Shown: in pieces, positions 41,800 to 50,391 of the stretch
Layout of the letters: every line of letters begins with the position of its first letter
Position numbering within the stretch: the stretch's first letter is position 1
DNA from: CAISIP01 sp031396205
GTDB taxonomy: Bacteria; Pseudomonadota; Gammaproteobacteria; Burkholderiales; Burkholderiaceae_C
DNA: 64,000 bases
Assembly: GCA_031396205.1 (NCBI GenBank)
Contig: JANNKH010000080.1
Location: 1 to 64,000, forward strand
Direction of reading: 5' to 3'
Translations under genes and position numbers: made by a program
Notes under the pieces: generated by a model
What the model was told of the DNA's origin: nothing
Database searches by the model: none
What the model saw: the letters and a program-made list of their open reading frames with translations, nothing else

Positions 41800-42585
41800 A
41801 TGACGATCGACGAACTGGAACTCTCCCCGCTGGCCGACGCTGGCGCCATGCCGCTGTACCGGCAGGTCAAGCGGCAACTGCAGCGCGTGATCGAGTCCGG
41901 CCGCTGTCCGCCGGGACAGCCGCTACCCAACGAAGCGGCGATCGCGCAGGCCCTGCAGGTCAGTATCGGTACGCTGCGCCGCGCGGTCGACGAACTGGTG
42001 CATGAACATGCGCTGGTGCGCCGCCAGGGCAAGGGCACCTTTGTCGCGCTGCATGGCAACGACCGCTTTCTGTTCCACTTTTTCCACATCGAGCCACGGC
42101 TGGATCCGCGCTTCGCCGATCTGGCGCCGGCGGCGGAGTATCCGCTGGTGGAGAGTCTTGGATTCGAGCGCGATCGGGCGGGCGAGGTGGACGCCGGCGC
42201 CTTGCGCATCAAGCCAGGCGATCCGGTGATCCGCTTCGACAACCGTTTGTCGTTGTCCGGCCGCCCGGTGGTGCACGACCGGATCGCGATTCCGGCGCTG
42301 ATGTTCAAGGGCCTGACCGAAAAGCGTCTGCGCGATCGCCAGAGCACGATCTACAGCCTGTACCAGACCGAGTTCGGCATCACGGTGCTGCATGCCCAGG
42401 AGCGCACCCGCGCGGCGGCTGCAGATCGAAGCACCGCGCGGCTGCTGGGTGTGCCGGTCGGCCAACCCGTGCTCGAGGTGCATCGCACCGCGCTTACCTT
42501 CGGCGACAAACCGGTCGAGTACCGCGTCTCGACCATCAACACCCACTTGCACGACTATGTCAGCATGCTGTCCAAGCGGCTGTGA
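41800..42585 (+). CDS. GntR family regulator, HutC/UTRA type
   Basis: The 261-residue protein has an N-terminal winged helix-turn-helix (PLYRQVKRQLQRVIESG, then PNEAAIAQALQVSIGTLRRAVDELV). A UTRA effector-binding domain over about residues 85-255 marks the HutC subfamily. It is divergent from suyA and is the natural candidate to sense sulfolactate, sulfopyruvate or a related metabolite. The ATG at 41800 is used because it leads directly into the winged helix. Upstream in-frame codons cross the AT-rich control region. Confidence 0.9.
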   Translation: MTIDELELSPLADAGAMPLYRQVKRQLQRVIESGRCPPGQPLPNEAAIAQALQVSIGTLRRAVDELVHEHALVRRQGKGTFVALHGNDRFLFHFFHIEPRLDPRFADLAPAAEYPLVESLGFERDRAGEVDAGALRIKPGDPVIRFDNRLSLSGRPVVHDRIAIPALMFKGLTEKRLRDRQSTIYSLYQTEFGITVLHAQERTRAAAADRSTARLLGVPVGQPVLEVHRTALTFGDKPVEYRVSTINTHLHDYVSMLSKRL

Positions 42586-42596
42586 TCGCCCCCAGC

Positions 42597-42611
42597 CCTG
42601 GCTTCGCCAGG
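42597..42611. repeat. C-rich hairpin element (REP-like)
   Basis: CCTGGC-TTC-GCCAGG forms a six-bp stem with a three-base loop right after the GntR stop. It is followed by a nine-C run and a G-rich segment to about 42654. This C-rich composite resembles short intergenic repeats of Burkholderiales. It could terminate the convergent transcripts. Confidence 0.5.
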
Positions 42612-42677
42612 CCCCCCCCCAGGGGGTGCAAGAAAACTTGGGGGCGGCCCGGCGCTTTCTTGAGAGCCGGCGCCAGT

Positions 42678-43283
42678 TCAGGAGAATGCGCGCCAGCCCC
42701 ACCAGATGCGGGTGATGGTGGTGACCAGGCACATGGCTGCGTAGACACTGGCGATCAACGCAAAGTGCTGCGGCCAGATGCACATCGCGCCAAAGCAGAC
42801 CAGTGTTTCGGTCGCCTCGGTCAGGCCGCCCAGGAAATAGAACGACTTGTCGGGCCAGGACAGGCTGTCCATCTGGCGCTTGGCGGCGATGGTGGCAAAC
42901 GCCAGGAAGCTGGACATGGTGCCGCAGAACGCCGCCAACAACAGCGCTGCGGCCAGCGCATTGCGACCGGGGTCGGCAACCGCGAATGCCAGCGGTATCG
43001 CGGCGTAGAAAACGAAATCCAGTGCGATGTCCAGAAATCCGCCCGCGTCGGTGGTGCGCGAGCGCCGGGCAATGGCGCCGTCCAGGCCATCGCACAGGCG
43101 CGACAGCAGGATCGCCAGCGCCGCGACCAGAAAATACTGCAGGGCGATCAGCACGGCCGCTGCCATGCCGATGCCAAAACCGAGCAGGGTCATAAGGTTG
43201 GCTCCCACGCCCATGTTCGCAAGCACCCGCGCGAGTCGGTCGATGGCGGGTTTGATCAGGGTGGCGGCGGCGCGGTCCAGCAC
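42678..43283 (-). CDS. ynjF: CDP-alcohol phosphatidyltransferase family protein (YnjF-like)
   Basis: The 201-residue inner-membrane protein contains the complete CDP-alcohol phosphotransferase motif, DGLDGAIARRSRTTDAGGFLDIALD, near residues 65-89, whose aspartates bind metal. About five helices are present. It transfers a phosphatidyl group from CDP-diacylglycerol, or a similar donor, to an unknown alcohol. Its neighbour on the same strand is an ABC ATPase of the YnjD type. In E. coli ynjF also lies close to ynjBCD, so the assignment rests on both family and synteny. Confidence 0.82.
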   Translation of the reverse strand: MLDRAAATLIKPAIDRLARVLANMGVGANLMTLLGFGIGMAAAVLIALQYFLVAALAILLSRLCDGLDGAIARRSRTTDAGGFLDIALDFVFYAAIPLAFAVADPGRNALAAALLLAAFCGTMSSFLAFATIAAKRQMDSLSWPDKSFYFLGGLTEATETLVCFGAMCIWPQHFALIASVYAAMCLVTTITRIWWGWRAFS

Positions 43284-43304
43284 GGGAACTTGGGTGGTGT
43301 TGGG

Positions 43305-43937
43305 TCAGGTCGGTCGGGCCAGTCGGGTCAGATGCGCCGGATCGGCGATATCGGCGTGGTCGTGCGTCACCATTAGTGCCGGAATCTGACGTTTTCTTAC
43401 CAACGCAAAGACAAACTGGCGCACCCGCTCGCGCAACTCGGCATCCAGGCGCGAGAACGGCTCGTCGAGCAACAGGGCCAGGGGTTCTGCCAGCAGGGCG
43501 CGCATCAGCGCCACCCTGGCACGTTGACCGCCAGACAGGGTAGCCGGATTGGCATCCGCAAAGCCGGTCAGTTCGAGAGCGTCCAGCCCCTCGGCAACGC
43601 GCGCACGGCGCACCGGCGTCGGGCCGGGCGGCACCGCGAACAACAGGTTCTCGGCAACGGTCATGTGCGCAAACAGCAGGTCGTCCTGGAACAAAATGCC
43701 GACGCGCCGACGCTCGGTCGGCAAGTTGTCGATGCGCTGTCCCTGCAGCGACACGCTGCCGCTGAAATGCAGCCCGGGAGGCAGCGTGCCGCAGATCGCC
43801 GCCAGCAGACTGGACTTGCCCGAACCACTGGCGCCCATGACGGTATGGATCGCGCCCGGCAACACCTGCAGGTCGACATCCTGCACCAGCGTGGCCCGAT
43901 CCGTGGCGAGGCGCCGGACATGGACCTGCAATGTCAT
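43305..43937 (-). CDS. ynjD: ABC transporter ATP-binding protein (YnjD-like)
   Basis: The 210-residue ATPase has Walker A GASGSGKS at residues 35-42, Q-loop ILFQDD near residue 81, signature LSGGQ at 134-138 and Walker B LALLLDEP at 153-160. Its small size matches YnjD. The start at 43937 gives the family N-terminus MTLQVHVRRL. It would energise the double permease encoded at 45757-47442, with the binding protein at 49051-50268 as receptor. It is 21 bp upstream of the YnjF-like gene. The substrate of the Ynj system is not established. Confidence 0.85.
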   Translation of the reverse strand: MTLQVHVRRLATDRATLVQDVDLQVLPGAIHTVMGASGSGKSSLLAAICGTLPPGLHFSGSVSLQGQRIDNLPTERRRVGILFQDDLLFAHMTVAENLLFAVPPGPTPVRRARVAEGLDALELTGFADANPATLSGGQRARVALMRALLAEPLALLLDEPFSRLDAELRERVRQFVFALVRKRQIPALMVTHDHADIADPAHLTRLARPT

Positions 43938-44099
43938 CGCCGGCTTTCTCGCGCGACTTGCTGCGTCGACGCAGTGCTTGGTCCGGGTCTCAGGGTTATG
44001 GCCCAAGCGGCGGAGGACATGGTGAGAGTGATAATACGTGGGCATGTTTCCGGGTGCCGCGTGCGCCCGGGATGTCCCAACCGATTTGAAGGAATCCGC

Positions 44100-44678
44100 A
44101 TGAAGAAGATGATTGTCGCCCTGTTGCTGCTCGCGGCTGCGGGCGCACACGCGCAGTCCACGCCAGCCAAGAAGGAACTGGTGGCCAAGATGTTGCTATT
44201 GCAGCAGCCGGCCATTGAACTGATGGCGCGGGCCATGGCCGAGCAGCCGGCCCAGATTTTGATGCAAAGGGCCGGTCCGATCCTGCAGCAGCGCATTCCG
44301 CCGGACAAGCGACAGGCCGTGGCGCAGGAGATCCAGGCGGACGTCAAGAAGTATGTCGATGAGACCGTGCCGATGGTGCGCGAGCGTGCAGTTGCCCTGG
44401 CGCCTTCCACGATCGGCGTGCTGCTGGACGAACGGTTCACCGAAGACGAACTCAAGCAGCTGATCGCGATCATCGAGTCACCGGTCAACCGCAAGTTCCA
44501 GCAACTGGGCGCCGAGATGCAAAAAGGCCTGACCGAGAAGCTGGTTGCCGAAACCAAACTCTTGATTGAGCCCAAGATCCGCGCACTGGACCGTTCGGTC
44601 GGGAATCGTCTGGGCCTGCAGGCGCCGGCTGCAAGGGCACCGGCTGCAAGGGCACCGGCCGCGGCCGCCAGCAAATAG
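44100..44678 (+). CDS. DUF2059 secreted protein
   Basis: The 192-residue protein has a signal peptide ending at about AHAQS and a helical DUF2059 region (TIGVLLDERFTEDELKQLIAIIESPVNRKFQQL). The C-terminal tail contains a RAPAA repeat encoded by a 15-bp unit present in two exact tandem copies at 44625-44654. It is probably periplasmic. The family function is unknown. It is divergent from the ABC ATPase gene and 34 bp upstream of the nitronate monooxygenase gene. Confidence 0.8.
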   Translation: MKKMIVALLLLAAAGAHAQSTPAKKELVAKMLLLQQPAIELMARAMAEQPAQILMQRAGPILQQRIPPDKRQAVAQEIQADVKKYVDETVPMVRERAVALAPSTIGVLLDERFTEDELKQLIAIIESPVNRKFQQLGAEMQKGLTEKLVAETKLLIEPKIRALDRSVGNRLGLQAPAARAPAARAPAAAASK

Positions 44679-44712
44679 GCGTCTGCGGTATTGCCGTCAT
44701 CGGGCAAGCGCG

Positions 44713-45747
44713 ATGATTGCAAACCTGTCCGGCGTGCGCATTCCCCTGGTACAGGCGCCAATGGCCGGCGTTCAGGGAGTGGAACTGGCACTGGCTGTTG
44801 CGGGCGCCGGTGCCCTGGGTTCGTTGCCCTGTGCCATGCTCGGGCTCGATGCGCTGCGCACCGCACTCGAACGCATCCGGGCCCAGTCGGCGACCGTCAA
44901 CATCAACTTTTTTTGCCACACGCCGCAGCTACCGGATTTACAGCGTGAGGCCGCCTGGCGCGCGGTCCTGGCACCCTACTACGGCGCATTAGGCGTAGAC
45001 CCGCAGCAAGAAACCAAGATGCCCGCGCGCGCTCCGTTCTCCCAGGCCGTCGCCGATCTATTGGCCGAGTTCAAGCCGCCGGTAGTGAGTTTTCATTTCG
45101 GCCTTCCCGCGCCTGAGCTCCTGCGGCGAGTGCGCAGTTGGGGTGCGCACGTGATGTCGAGCGCGACGACCATCGACGAGGCCCGCTGGCTCGAGGCGCA
45201 TGGGGTCGATGCGGTCATCGCGCAGGGCCTTGAAGCGGGCGGCCACCGCGGTATGTTCCTGACGCAGGACACCAGCACCCAGATCGGCACCCTTGCGCTG
45301 GTAAGGCAGATGGTGCGGGCCGTGCGGGTTCCGGTCATCGCCGCCGGGGGCATTGCCGATGCGCAGGGCGTGGCAGCGGCAATGGCGCTGGGCGCCGCGG
45401 GCGTGCAGGTGGGCACCGCGTACCTGCTGTGCCCCGAGGCCACCACCGGCGTGGTGCACCGCGCGGCCTTGCAGAGCAGTGTGGCTGGCCACACTGCATT
45501 GACGAGACTGTTTACGGGTCGCCCGGCGCGCGGTATCGTGAACCGCCTGATGCGCGAACTTGGCGACCGCGAAACGTTGGCGCCGGAGTTCCCGATGGCC
45601 AGCGTCGCATTGGCGCCACTGCGCCAGGCCGCCGAGTTACAAGGCCTGGGTGATTTCACCCCGCTGTGGTCCGGCCAGAACGCCAGTGGTTGCGCCGCCG
45701 TTCCAGCTGCGCAATTGACGCAGTCCCTGGCGCGCGGCTTCGGGTAG
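44713..45747 (+). CDS. Nitronate monooxygenase family FMN enzyme
   Basis: The 344-residue TIM-barrel protein has PLVQAPMAGVQGVELALAVAGAGALGSL at the N-terminus, then VDAVIAQGLEAGGHRG and VPVIAAGGIADAQGV for FMN phosphate binding. These identify the NMO/2-nitropropane dioxygenase family, which oxidises alkyl nitronates such as propionate-3-nitronate. GGHRG contains the histidine position used in the class I enzymes. It interrupts the dispersed ynj genes and is not obviously connected to transport. It is convergent with the permease gene. Confidence 0.9.
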   Translation: MIANLSGVRIPLVQAPMAGVQGVELALAVAGAGALGSLPCAMLGLDALRTALERIRAQSATVNINFFCHTPQLPDLQREAAWRAVLAPYYGALGVDPQQETKMPARAPFSQAVADLLAEFKPPVVSFHFGLPAPELLRRVRSWGAHVMSSATTIDEARWLEAHGVDAVIAQGLEAGGHRGMFLTQDTSTQIGTLALVRQMVRAVRVPVIAAGGIADAQGVAAAMALGAAGVQVGTAYLLCPEATTGVVHRAALQSSVAGHTALTRLFTGRPARGIVNRLMRELGDRETLAPEFPMASVALAPLRQAAELQGLGDFTPLWSGQNASGCAAVPAAQLTQSLARGFG

Positions 45748-45756
45748 CGCGGCCAC

Positions 45757-47442
45757 TCAGCGGCGGAAACGGCGCGCCTGTCCGGCCCGCGCCGCCAACG
45801 CGAACACCAGTACCGGCAACAACCATTGCAACCAGGCGTAGGCCGAGGTCAGCGAACGCTGCGCGCCCGAGGCCAGCGTGACCGCTTCGGTGGTGATGGT
45901 GGAAAAGCGCCCGGCACCAACGAACAAGGTCGGCAGATACTGCGCCGCGCTGACCGCAAATCCGACCGCAAATGCCGACCACAGGGACGCGCGCAGCAAG
46001 GGCCATTTGACCTGCAACAGGAAGTGCATCCGGCCATGGCCCAAGGTGGCAGCGATCGCACGGTAGCGCGGGTCAAAGCCGTTGTAGGCCGGCCCGAGCG
46101 CGATCAGCACATAGGGCAAACAGGCCAGGCCATGTGCGAGCCACAGGCCGCTCCAGCGTGCGTCCAGGCCCCAGCGCAACGTGGTTGCGTGCACGCCCAC
46201 CACCCACAACACCGAGGGCAGCACCAGCGGCAGATAGATGTATTTGCGCAGCCTCTTGTCCCAACCGGGAGGGGCGGTCTCGAGCCACCCGATGGCCCAG
46301 ACCAATGCCGCGCCGGCACTGGCCAGCGCCAGTGTGAGTGTAGTGCCCACGGTGCCCGCGCTGGCCCAAACCGAAGCCCATGCGCCCCAGGTAATCGTTT
46401 CGGGAAGCAGCCGGGGAAATGGCCAGACGCCGCTCACGCTGCCGACCGCCAACGCCAACATGACCATCAGATACAGCGCCACCAGCACAAACAGACCGGC
46501 CAAGCCTGAACCGGGCCGGGCCAGATTGTGCGGCAACGTACCGCGCCTGCCCGATACGCGCCGCGCACGCCATACCCGCAGTTGTGGCAACTGCCAACCA
46601 ACGCCAGCCACCAACGCCAGCGCCAGCGCCAGCAGCCAGGCGGCCGCAGCGCCTTGGCGGTTGGTGGCCGGGTCGGCATCGATCAGCCAGGTCCAGGCTT
46701 GCACCGCCAAGGTGGGTGGCGATTGCGGGCCGATTACCAGGGACACATCGACCACGGTCAGCGAATAGGCCAGTACCGCGAGCATCGGCCAACCCAGCCG
46801 CGGCCACAGCTGCGGCCAAACCACTTTCCACCACGCGGTGCGCTGGCTGTAGCCCAGGCTGCGCGCCAGGACCAGTTCGCGCGTGAGGCGCTGCGCCACA
46901 TCGGCGCGTTGCAGATGCGAGGCCGCGGCCCACAGCAGAAACGGCACCTCCTTGGCGACCAGCGTCAGGATCAGGCCCAGGCCCCACGGGTCCTGCGAGG
47001 TCGCCCAGGGTGGCGGAGCGGTCAAGCCGCTGGCCCAGGGCGAGACGGCGCGCAATAGCCAGCCGCTGGGGCTGATCAGGAAAACCAGCCCGATACCGAG
47101 CGCGGCGTGGGGTACCGCCAGCATCGGCCCAAGCAGCCGCACCACCGGCGGCCAGCAGGCCGGAAAGCTGCGCGAGAGGATCCAGGCGCTCGCTGCGACG
47201 GCCAGGGCGCTGGCGGTGACGCCAGTCCACAGGCTGAGCAGCAGTGCATGCCCGCTCTGGGGTGCCATCCACAGGCTCCGCCAGGCCGACCGGTCCAAGC
47301 CGGCGATGACGGCCGATCCGAGCGCCATCAGCATGGGCACTCCCAGCAGGATGGCCAACAGTGCCGCCCAGGCCCGATCGTGTAGCGTGGACGGCCGCAC
47401 CATCGTACCGGCGAATGGGGCTGCCGTTTGGGCCGGTGTCAT
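45757..47442 (-). CDS. ynjC: ABC transporter double permease (YnjC-like)
   Basis: The 561-residue protein contains two permease halves, each with about six membrane helices. EAA-like loops are recognisable near LARSLGYSQRTAWWKVVWPQLWP in the first half and IAATLGHGRMHFLLQVKWPLLRA in the second. A fused pair of this length matches YnjC and the related thiamine/iron ThiP-type permeases. The partner ATPase and binding-protein genes are present but separated by unrelated genes. ATGs at 47442 and 47403 are both possible starts, neither with a strong ribosome site. Confidence 0.85.
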   Translation of the reverse strand: MTPAQTAAPFAGTMVRPSTLHDRAWAALLAILLGVPMLMALGSAVIAGLDRSAWRSLWMAPQSGHALLLSLWTGVTASALAVAASAWILSRSFPACWPPVVRLLGPMLAVPHAALGIGLVFLISPSGWLLRAVSPWASGLTAPPPWATSQDPWGLGLILTLVAKEVPFLLWAAASHLQRADVAQRLTRELVLARSLGYSQRTAWWKVVWPQLWPRLGWPMLAVLAYSLTVVDVSLVIGPQSPPTLAVQAWTWLIDADPATNRQGAAAAWLLALALALVAGVGWQLPQLRVWRARRVSGRRGTLPHNLARPGSGLAGLFVLVALYLMVMLALAVGSVSGVWPFPRLLPETITWGAWASVWASAGTVGTTLTLALASAGAALVWAIGWLETAPPGWDKRLRKYIYLPLVLPSVLWVVGVHATTLRWGLDARWSGLWLAHGLACLPYVLIALGPAYNGFDPRYRAIAATLGHGRMHFLLQVKWPLLRASLWSAFAVGFAVSAAQYLPTLFVGAGRFSTITTEAVTLASGAQRSLTSAYAWLQWLLPVLVFALAARAGQARRFRR

Positions 47443-47498
47443 GTTGGTCTGGGTCGGCTGCGGCTTATGCTGACGCAGCCCTGGCAACCGGCTGCGGG

Positions 47499-48179
47499 TC
47501 AGTGACCCAGAGGCGCCAGCACCGACTGCAGGAAGCGCCCGATGTCCTGGAGTTCGCGCGGGTGCACGCTGTGCTGCATCGGGTAGGTATGCCATTGCAC
47601 CGGGTAGCCCGCAGCCAGCAGCGCATCGCGCGAAGCCTCGGCACGGGCCAGCACAATCATCGGGTCGGCAGTGCCATGGGCCATGAAGATGGGCAACTGC
47701 CGGTTGGCGGCACTGGCCTGCAGGGCCAGCGAACCGGCCAGGGGCAGGTAGCCCGACAAGGCCATGATGCCGCCCAGCCGCGCCCGGTAGCGCAGCCCGG
47801 TGTGCAATACCATCGCACAGCCCTGCGAGAAGCCGGCGAGCACAATGCGTTCGGGCGCAATGCCGCGTTCCAGCTCGCGCGCAATCAATGCCTCTATTGC
47901 CAGCGCCGAGCGCCGGATGCCGGCCTCGTCCTCGCGTTTTTGCATCTCGCTGCCCAGGATGTCGTACCACGCTGGCATCACATAACCGCCGTTGAGCGTA
48001 ACCGGTATGCTGGGTGCATGCGGGAACACGAACCGGATCGGCGGGCAGCCGCTCAGGTCGAGCTCGGGCACAATCGCTGCGAAATCGTTTCCATCGGCAC
48101 CCAGGCCATGCAGCCAGATAACAGCCGCCACGGGATCCGCGCCGGTGCTGGTTTCGATGGGGGCAAGCAAGGTGGTCAT
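47499..48179 (-). CDS. Carboxylesterase/phospholipase family alpha/beta hydrolase
   Basis: The 226-residue protein has the catalytic triad Ser118 (GFSQG), Asp172 (HGTADPM) and His203 (MQHSVH), together with IWLHGLGADGNDF near residues 21-33. This is the acyl-protein-thioesterase/carboxylesterase family, cytoplasmic and usually active on short acyl esters. It lies 56 bp upstream of the permease gene on the same strand. No link to transport is evident. Confidence 0.9.
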   Translation of the reverse strand: MTTLLAPIETSTGADPVAAVIWLHGLGADGNDFAAIVPELDLSGCPPIRFVFPHAPSIPVTLNGGYVMPAWYDILGSEMQKREDEAGIRRSALAIEALIARELERGIAPERIVLAGFSQGCAMVLHTGLRYRARLGGIMALSGYLPLAGSLALQASAANRQLPIFMAHGTADPMIVLARAEASRDALLAAGYPVQWHTYPMQHSVHPRELQDIGRFLQSVLAPLGH

Positions 48180-48289
48180 GGTGTGTGATGGGCTGTTGGA
48201 TGGTACCCGCGGGGGGCCGTGACGGGACTATAACAATGCGATGGCCAGGGCAAGGGTTGGGAACTGCGGGCTACAGGCCGCGAAACACG

Positions 48290-49024
48290 ATGAATCTGAT
48301 GCGCGAGACTGCGGGCCATGGGCCGGGATGGGGAAGAATGCTGGCCGCCGTGTGGCTGGCCATTGTGTGCGGTGCAAGCCAGGCGCAATGGGCCAGCAAC
48401 CGCGGCTACCAGCTGCTGCAGCGCGTCGATGATGTGTTGTTCGGCGTGGATAACCTGTCATTGCAGATCCTGGACCAGACCCATGTGACCGGAACACTGC
48501 TGCACATCAATGTGGACAAACCCTTCCCGGTGCGCAGCCGCATCGCATTCGTCGCCGATTGCGGCAAACCCATGCGCCTGGCCATTCGCAGCGGTGATAC
48601 CCGCGCTCGACCGGAGCTGGCCTCGCTGGAGTTCGCCGAAGTGGCCTTTCTGGATGGCTCCTGGGCGGCCGCGGAGTTCGCCTGCGAAAGCACCCGACAG
48701 CCCGGCCGTGCGTCGCAAGTGGCGCGCGTGATGTTTGAACGGGGTGGCCCGCCGGACATGCAGACCGTCTACTGCGATCTGCAGCCTGACGGCAGCGCCG
48801 AATTGCGCCAAGGCGTCGAGGTGCGTTTCAGTCCATCGGCCAACGCGGTTGCGGTCAACCGGCAGTGGCTGAGTTCGGGTTCGGTCACCGCCGAGGAGGT
48901 GCGATTCGGCTCCGTCAGCAAATGGCGCATCAACCGCCAGGCGCTGGACATCCGACGCTCGTCGCCGACGGGCGAGATGCTGTTTTCCGCCCAATGTGAT
49001 CGCCGCCCGCCCGCCCGACGCTGA
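48290..49024 (+). CDS. Hypothetical secreted protein
   Basis: The 244-residue product has a signal peptide over about residues 15-34 (LAAVWLAIVCGASQAQ) and then a soluble, beta-rich domain with four widely spaced cysteines. The start at 48290 is chosen for the signal peptide; in-frame codons upstream are not protein-like. I do not recognise the family. It is divergent from the esterase gene and convergent with the YnjB-like binding-protein gene. Confidence 0.7.
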   Translation: MNLMRETAGHGPGWGRMLAAVWLAIVCGASQAQWASNRGYQLLQRVDDVLFGVDNLSLQILDQTHVTGTLLHINVDKPFPVRSRIAFVADCGKPMRLAIRSGDTRARPELASLEFAEVAFLDGSWAAAEFACESTRQPGRASQVARVMFERGGPPDMQTVYCDLQPDGSAELRQGVEVRFSPSANAVAVNRQWLSSGSVTAEEVRFGSVSKWRINRQALDIRRSSPTGEMLFSAQCDRRPPARR

Positions 49025-49050
49025 TCGCGGGCGCTGCGGCACCGCGCCCT

Positions 49051-50268
49051 TCAACCGTAGCGGCGCAGCCACTCCTTCTCCATCGGGTCGACCCAGCTGC
49101 CATGGGGCTCCAGGATGGTGGGCATGGTCTGCTCGACCTGGCCGGGCAGGGGCGCGGTATTGAAACGGGCGCGTTCGGTGGCGGACAACTTGTCCATTGC
49201 CAGCACGCTCGGGTCGCCCCATTGCGCAATGTCCGCCTTGCGCGCCTGGGCCAGCGGCGAGAGCAGAAAATTGGCGACCACCTGCGCGCCCTCGCGCCCC
49301 CGGGAATTGAAAGGAATCGCCAGGAAATGGGTGTTTCCGATGGTGCCGCCACTGTGCTGGTAGCTGTAGACGCTCTCGGGCAGCCGCTTGGCCGCAATCT
49401 CGTTGGCGGCCTCGTTCGGATTGAAGGTGAGCGCCAACAACAATTCGCCGTCGGCCATCATCTGAAGCACCGCCGCAGAATTGGCCGGGAACTGGCGTCC
49501 CGAGCGCCACAGATGCGGATGCAGGGCATCCAGATAGGCCCACAGCGGCGCGGTCGCGCCGCTCAGCGCCTGCGGCGTGACCGGCTTGTACAGGGCACTG
49601 CGGTCGGCCATCGACTCAACCAGCGCCTGCTTGACGAAACTGGTGCCATGGAAGTTTGGCAGGCGCGGGTAGCTCACGCGGCCCGGGTTTTTCCTGGCAA
49701 AGTCCAGCAGCGCAACCATGCTGCGTGGCGGCACCGGAACACGCTTGCGGTCGGCAAAAAACGTCAGCTGGGCCATGCCCCACGGCGCTTCGAGTCCCTC
49801 TACCGGCTCCGAAAAATCGATCCGGGTCGTGGGCTTGCCCACCACATCGACATACTGGAAATTGGGCAGCGATTCCGCAAACGGGCCAAACAACAGGCCT
49901 TCGCGTTTCATCGTGAGGAAGTTCTCGCCATTGATCCACACCAGATCGACCGTGCCATCGGCCTTGCCGGCCGCCTTTTCGGCGCGCACCCGTTTGACGA
50001 CCTCGGCCGTTTCGCTGATCTTCACATGTTCGAGCCTGACGCCGAACTGGCGCGCCAGCTGTTCGCCTGCCCACTGCAGGTAGGCGTTGATCTGTTCGCT
50101 GCCGGCCCAGGCATTGAAATACACCGTCTGGCCACGGGCACGCGCCTCCAGGGCGGCCCAGTTGCTGGCGGTTTGCGCCCACAGCGGCAAGGTGGCGCTG
50201 GCGGCCAGCACGGCGAGCAATTGGCGGCGGGAGAATACGCGAGAGGGCATCGAATGGATCATGGGCAT
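49051..50268 (-). CDS. ynjB: ABC transporter substrate-binding protein (YnjB-like)
   Basis: The 405-residue protein has a signal sequence with twin arginines (SRRQLLAVLAASATLPLWAQ) and a type II binding-protein fold, with LVWINGENFLTMKREGLLFGPF and the later SVYSYQHSGGTIGNTHFLAIPFNS typical of YnjB. It should deliver an unknown ligand to the double permease. Starts at 50268, 50262 and 50250 are possible. It is separated from the permease gene by two genes, so it is not in one operon with it. Confidence 0.83.
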   Translation of the reverse strand: MPMIHSMPSRVFSRRQLLAVLAASATLPLWAQTASNWAALEARARGQTVYFNAWAGSEQINAYLQWAGEQLARQFGVRLEHVKISETAEVVKRVRAEKAAGKADGTVDLVWINGENFLTMKREGLLFGPFAESLPNFQYVDVVGKPTTRIDFSEPVEGLEAPWGMAQLTFFADRKRVPVPPRSMVALLDFARKNPGRVSYPRLPNFHGTSFVKQALVESMADRSALYKPVTPQALSGATAPLWAYLDALHPHLWRSGRQFPANSAAVLQMMADGELLLALTFNPNEAANEIAAKRLPESVYSYQHSGGTIGNTHFLAIPFNSRGREGAQVVANFLLSPLAQARKADIAQWGDPSVLAMDKLSATERARFNTAPLPGQVEQTMPTILEPHGSWVDPMEKEWLRRYG

Positions 50269-50391
50269 TGTTTGTTGTTTGAATCCAGCGTCGGTTTTCA
50301 GGCGACCACGGCGACGCTGGCTCGGCCGTCTGCAACACGCGTCAGGCGGCTGCCGGTGCCGATTCTTACCCGGATCGTGGAACCGCCTGCA

